Shown piece after piece: positions 60,967 through 64,000 of a stretch of 64,000 nt of DNA. A model generated the notes under the pieces. That model was given only the letters and a program-made list of their open reading frames with translations. It ran no database searches and was not told the origin of the DNA. Numbering within the stretch: position 1 is the stretch's first letter; every line of letters starts with the position of its first letter. The position numbers were made by a program, and so were the translations under genes. Location: contig NZ_VIQT01000009.1 in assembly GCF_010206195.1 (NCBI RefSeq), forward strand, positions 659,747 through 723,746, in the 5' to 3' direction. This DNA is from Anaerotruncus colihominis (GTDB lineage: Bacteria; Bacillota; Clostridia; Oscillospirales; Ruminococcaceae).

Positions 60967-61728
60967 TTAAAACGCCCTGAAATAAACTGCCTCGGACATT
61001 TCTCCATCGCCATCTGAATCTTCTTCTTTGTCCGTCTCGTCCTTGCTGGTCGACCCAACACCAGTCACCTCGTCGAGCGAATACCACTCGCCGTCGATCA
61101 GCAATTTATAGCCGTCCTCTGTAGAGATTTCCTCAACAATTCCTGTGACGGTATTGCCATCATGCTTCACAGTTACGTTCTTCCCGATCAGTGAAACAAG
61201 ATATGCTGTCTGGTCATTTTTGTCACCCGCCGGATTCGAAGGGCCCGAAGATGCGGAATTGTTGATCTCCATGATCTGCGAAAGCGAGAACGTCTTTCCA
61301 TTGACTGTGATCTCATAGGAATTATTGACGAGAGAAATCTTACTGATTGGTCCGGTTTCCTTGATCAGCGCGCCGCTGACCGCAAATTTAGCGGCCGTGA
61401 CGTTCGTACCGACGAGAGAAAGCGCATAGTTGTTCTTCATATTTGCGGCCAGCTCCTGCATCTGCGACATCGTCGCAAACTGCGCGAGCTGCGTGACATA
61501 CTGCGTATCGTCCACCGGATTCATGAAGTCCTGATTTCTCAGCTGCGCGACCATCAGGTTGAGAAAATCGTCTACGGAAACGCCCATATCGTTCTTATCC
61601 TCAAACACGGCGTTCCATACCTGACCGGTCTGCGTCGTACCCTGCGTGCCGTTTGTCTTTCCGTCCGAATTCATGATATTATTCATCCATTCGTCCCGAA
61701 AGCCGCCCGCACCTGAAACTGAAGACAT
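60967..61728 (-). CDS. flgD: Flagellar hook cap/assembly protein FlgD
   Basis: A 253-residue FlgD. The conserved N-terminal segment is DFLNLMVAQLRNQDFMNPVDDTQYVTQLAQFATMSQMQEL (about 52-92), followed by a beta domain and an acidic C-terminal tail. It caps the growing hook so that FlgE can polymerise. GGAGG precedes ATG. It lies 21 bases after fliK. Confidence 0.93.
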   Translation of the reverse strand: MSSVSGAGGFRDEWMNNIMNSDGKTNGTQGTTQTGQVWNAVFEDKNDMGVSVDDFLNLMVAQLRNQDFMNPVDDTQYVTQLAQFATMSQMQELAANMKNNYALSLVGTNVTAAKFAVSGALIKETGPISKISLVNNSYEITVNGKTFSLSQIMEINNSASSGPSNPAGDKNDQTAYLVSLIGKNVTVKHDGNTVTGIVEEISTEDGYKLLIDGEWYSLDEVTGVGSTSKDETDKEEDSDGDGEMSEAVYFRAF

Positions 61729-61749
61729 AATTCGTCCGACCTCCCTTCA

Positions 61750-62853
61750 TCAAATGTAGACATCCAGATTGTCATCTTCGACAACCAATTCCGGCTGCAT
61801 GGAAATTTCGTCGATTGAATCATCCATCCGTGTGCCTCTGTGCGATGTATGCGACTGCTCCCGACCGCCAAACTGCTGGTGGTGGTATCCGTCCTCATTG
61901 AAGGCGGCATACTGCGCGGCAGCTTCCGCGGCCTGCGGCGCTACCGAAATCTGTGTGACCTCAGCCTGCAAGGGACGCAACACATTTTGCAGCGCCACAA
62001 CCTCATTGCTGATCAACCTGGCCACCTGCGGACTTGACGCGAGGATGCTCAATGCGATGCTGTTTTCCTTCTGGACCAGCTTGACTGTGATTTCGCCAAG
62101 GCCATCCGGCTTAAGCTTGATGACAAATTCATCCCTGTTGGCCGCATAGTTTTCCTTGATTCCCGTTTCCAACTGTTCCAAAATATTGCGAGTCTCCGGC
62201 TGCGGCGTGTGCTCTACCTTTTGAACATTGACAGCCGGTTCAAACCGCCGTGCATCCACCTGAGCCTGCAAAACATCCACATCGATCGGTTCGGAAGTGG
62301 TGCGTTCTCTCACCGTGCCCGCCAGCTTTTGCCGCGCCTCATAGACCGCGCTTTGGAAACTTCCCCGGCCCTGCATGAGCGACATATCTGCGCTCTCGCC
62401 GTCCTCCGGCTGGCCCATCGCCCGGCGTGTTTCTGAAACAACCTCAAAGACTATCGGTTCTTCCTGCTCGCCCTTGGGTTGTTCCTTCTGCACTGGAGTG
62501 GCGATCAAAATATTCTGCTGGCTGTCGTTCTCGACAACAACCACCTGCTCCGGCGTCAGCTCAATGCCCATCTGGTTCAGCAACTCCTGTGCCTGAGGGT
62601 TTCCCGAAAGCAAAAACTCCGCCATCATCTGCATGGCAAGATCTGTGCCTTCCTCCTCGTCCTGCTTTTGAACCACGTCTATCTGCTGCATCAGCATCGC
62701 AAGATTTTCTTCATCCCCGATCCCGCCGAGCAACTGCTGAATCAGCGCCGCAAAGGCGTCGGAACCGGTCGCCTGCTGTCCAAACAGCTCCCGCAACCCT
62801 TTGATCGCTCCATCATTTGCCATAACCGCATTCTGTATTGCCAATTGATTCAT
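61750..62853 (-). CDS. fliK: Flagellar hook-length control protein FliK
   Basis: A 367-residue protein with a variable Gln/Glu-rich N-terminal half and the conserved C-terminal Flg_hook domain (about 240-325: FVIKLKPDGLGEITVKLVQKENSIALSI). It measures hook length and triggers the FlhB switch. The ATG at 62853 follows GGAGG by eight bases; an in-frame GTG three codons earlier overlaps that site. Confidence 0.9.
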   Translation of the reverse strand: MNQLAIQNAVMANDGAIKGLRELFGQQATGSDAFAALIQQLLGGIGDEENLAMLMQQIDVVQKQDEEEGTDLAMQMMAEFLLSGNPQAQELLNQMGIELTPEQVVVVENDSQQNILIATPVQKEQPKGEQEEPIVFEVVSETRRAMGQPEDGESADMSLMQGRGSFQSAVYEARQKLAGTVRERTTSEPIDVDVLQAQVDARRFEPAVNVQKVEHTPQPETRNILEQLETGIKENYAANRDEFVIKLKPDGLGEITVKLVQKENSIALSILASSPQVARLISNEVVALQNVLRPLQAEVTQISVAPQAAEAAAQYAAFNEDGYHHQQFGGREQSHTSHRGTRMDDSIDEISMQPELVVEDDNLDVYI

Positions 62854-62886
62854 TTTTTTCACCTCCTTTCAGTGGATTGTATACGT

Positions 62887-63345
62887 TTATTCCTGCGCCT
62901 GTGACTGGGTCACAATACGCCGTGACGAGACGAATTCCTCTATTTCAAGCTCCTCCGCCTTCATCACCATCTTCTTATATTCCTCAAGCTGCTTATCCTG
63001 GAGCTTATCCAGTTTGGAAACCTCCTGCGTCGCCTGCACAACCACCTGCACCTGACGCTTGACTTCCAGCTTTGCCAGCGCCTGCTCCTTTTTGAGCTGC
63101 TCAATCTGGCGGCGGATATTGGTCCGCTGCGACTCATACGACAAGAGCTGAAACGCTGTGATCCCACGTTCCTGCTCCTGAAGCATTGTCTCTGAAAGTT
63201 TATCAAGCTCCCGCAGCAGCGATTCAATATGGTCGTCGATCTCCTGCTTTTTTTGGCGCAGCAGCGCAAGCTTGTTTTTTTCCTCATCCAGTAGCTGGTC
63301 CTTATAATCAAGCATCCGGGCTAAAGTGAATTTGAATTTCTTCAT
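62887..63345 (-). CDS. fliJ: Flagellar export chaperone FliJ
   Basis: A 152-residue all-helical, coiled-coil protein beginning KKFKFTLARMLDYKDQLLDEEKNKLALL, as in FliJ. It forms the stalk of the FliI ATPase and assists substrate delivery. The ATG at 63345 has GGAGG 10 bases upstream. It follows fliI by 43 bases. Confidence 0.88.
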   Translation of the reverse strand: MKKFKFTLARMLDYKDQLLDEEKNKLALLRQKKQEIDDHIESLLRELDKLSETMLQEQERGITAFQLLSYESQRTNIRRQIEQLKKEQALAKLEVKRQVQVVVQATQEVSKLDKLQDKQLEEYKKMVMKAEELEIEEFVSSRRIVTQSQAQE

Positions 63346-63388
63346 TTTCACATATCCTCCTTCACTCAATCATTTCGACTGCACAAGC

Positions 63389-64000
63389 CTACTTTATAAT
63401 ATCCAGAATCATCTGGATGGTATCATTAAAATCGACCTTGACATCGACAGCCTGCTGAAGCAGCTTGTTGATCTGGTCAATATGGCGCATCGCCTCGTCA
63501 AGCTCCGGGTTGCTGCCGCCTTTATAGGCGCCGATGGAAATAAGGTCCTGATTTTCCTGATAAATTGAAAGCATGGCGCGCAGCCTGCCTGCCGCGAAAT
63601 TATGCTCTGGTGTGGCAATGCCGGCCATCAATCGACTGATACTTGCAAGTACGTCAATGGCCGGATAATGGTTCTTCATAGCAACCTTGCGCGATAAAAC
63701 AATATGTCCATCCACAATACCGCGCACGGTATCTGAAATTGGTTCGTTTGTATCGTCGCCCTCGACGAGCACTGTATAAATGCCTGTAATGGAACCATGC
63801 TCAAAGTTTCCGGAACGTTCAAGAAGTTTGGGAAGCGCCGAATAAATGGAAGGCGTATAACCGCGTGCGACCGGAGGCTCCCCAACGCTCAATCCAATTT
63901 CACGTTGCGCCATGCAAAAACGCGTCAATGAATCCATCATGAGCAACACATCCTTGCCCTGGTCGCGGAAATATTCCGCAATCGCGGTCGCGGTCAACGC
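63389..64000 (-). CDS. fliI: Flagellum-specific ATP synthase FliI (C-terminal part)
   Basis: The window ends inside this gene, and only about 203 C-terminal residues are present. They contain the F1-type ATPase Walker B region LLMMDSLTRFCMAQREIGLSVGEPPVARGYTPS, the conserved SGNFEHGSITGIYTVLVEGDD, and SRKVAMKNHYPAIDVLASISRLM. FliI powers flagellar type III export. The Walker A motif and the start lie beyond position 64000. Confidence 0.95.
   Translation of the reverse strand, partial: ALTATAIAEYFRDQGKDVLLMMDSLTRFCMAQREIGLSVGEPPVARGYTPSIYSALPKLLERSGNFEHGSITGIYTVLVEGDDTNEPISDTVRGIVDGHIVLSRKVAMKNHYPAIDVLASISRLMAGIATPEHNFAAGRLRAMLSIYQENQDLISIGAYKGGSNPELDEAMRHIDQINKLLQQAVDVKVDFNDTIQMILDIIK

Overview
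The window reads as a chromosome segment from a motile, endospore-forming, Gram-positive anaerobe of the class Clostridia. Support comes from spore genes (SpoVB-like flippase, CwlJ-type hydrolase, GerQ-like coat protein), a Firmicutes-type flagellar/chemotaxis operon (fliY with CheC-like domains, cheC-cheD, flbD, a SigD-type sigma factor), AGGAGG-type ribosome binding sites and moderate GC content. No rRNA, tRNA, phage or CRISPR locus was seen. The species is not identifiable from the sequence alone.

Layout. 1-1.66 kb: dispersed palindromic repeat, HAD phosphatase and an unknown protein. 1.8-6.5 kb (minus): four-gene ABC exporter operon. 6.7-8.5 kb: YitT membrane protein and a lipid-anchored class B sortase. 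8.8-11.4 kb: spore genes, with a 160-bp palindromic MITE-like element between cwlJ and gerQ. 11.5-12.8 kb: MATE exporter. 13.0-18.2 kb (minus): molybdenum hydroxylase (FAD, 2Fe-2S and Mo subunits) followed by a uracil-type NAT permease. 18.9-30.0 kb (plus): CoA-transferase, amidase, biotin-dependent carboxyltransferase/decarboxylase subunit, PucR activator, AllH/DUF2877, FdrA, a split 56-residue FdrA-tail protein, AllG/DUF1116 and a cyclase-family metal hydrolase, ending at a clear terminator. 30.1-30.6 kb: three 109-bp tandem repeats joined to a second dispersed repeat. 30.6-32.5 kb: AIM24-family protein and a 2-hydroxyacid dehydrogenase. 32.6-39.4 kb: two-component system divergent from an RND efflux pair. 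39.6-42.2 kb: SERCA-type P-ATPase. 42.2-64 kb (minus): FMN-binding lipoprotein, MCP, cheD, cheC, two flagellar rod genes, sigD, flhA, flhB, fliR, fliQ, fliP, fliO, cheY, fliY, fliM, motB, motA, flbD, flgE, flagellar operon protein, flgD, fliK, fliJ and partial fliI.

The most interesting locus is 13-30 kb. Its families fit an energy-conserving oxidative pyrimidine (uracil) degradation route: uptake, hydroxylation to barbiturate, ring opening to ureidomalonate, phosphorolytic carbamoyl transfer by an AllFGH-like complex giving carbamoyl phosphate and malonamate, deamidation to malonate, CoA activation and decarboxylation to acetyl-CoA. This pathway is inferred from gene families and context and has not been shown. 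Carbamate kinase, biotin carrier and decarboxylase membrane subunits are not in the window.

A second notable point is flhB. Its canonical N-terminus is encoded, but no ATG, GTG or TTG is available, which leaves an ACG start behind a strong ribosome binding site (or a base error).
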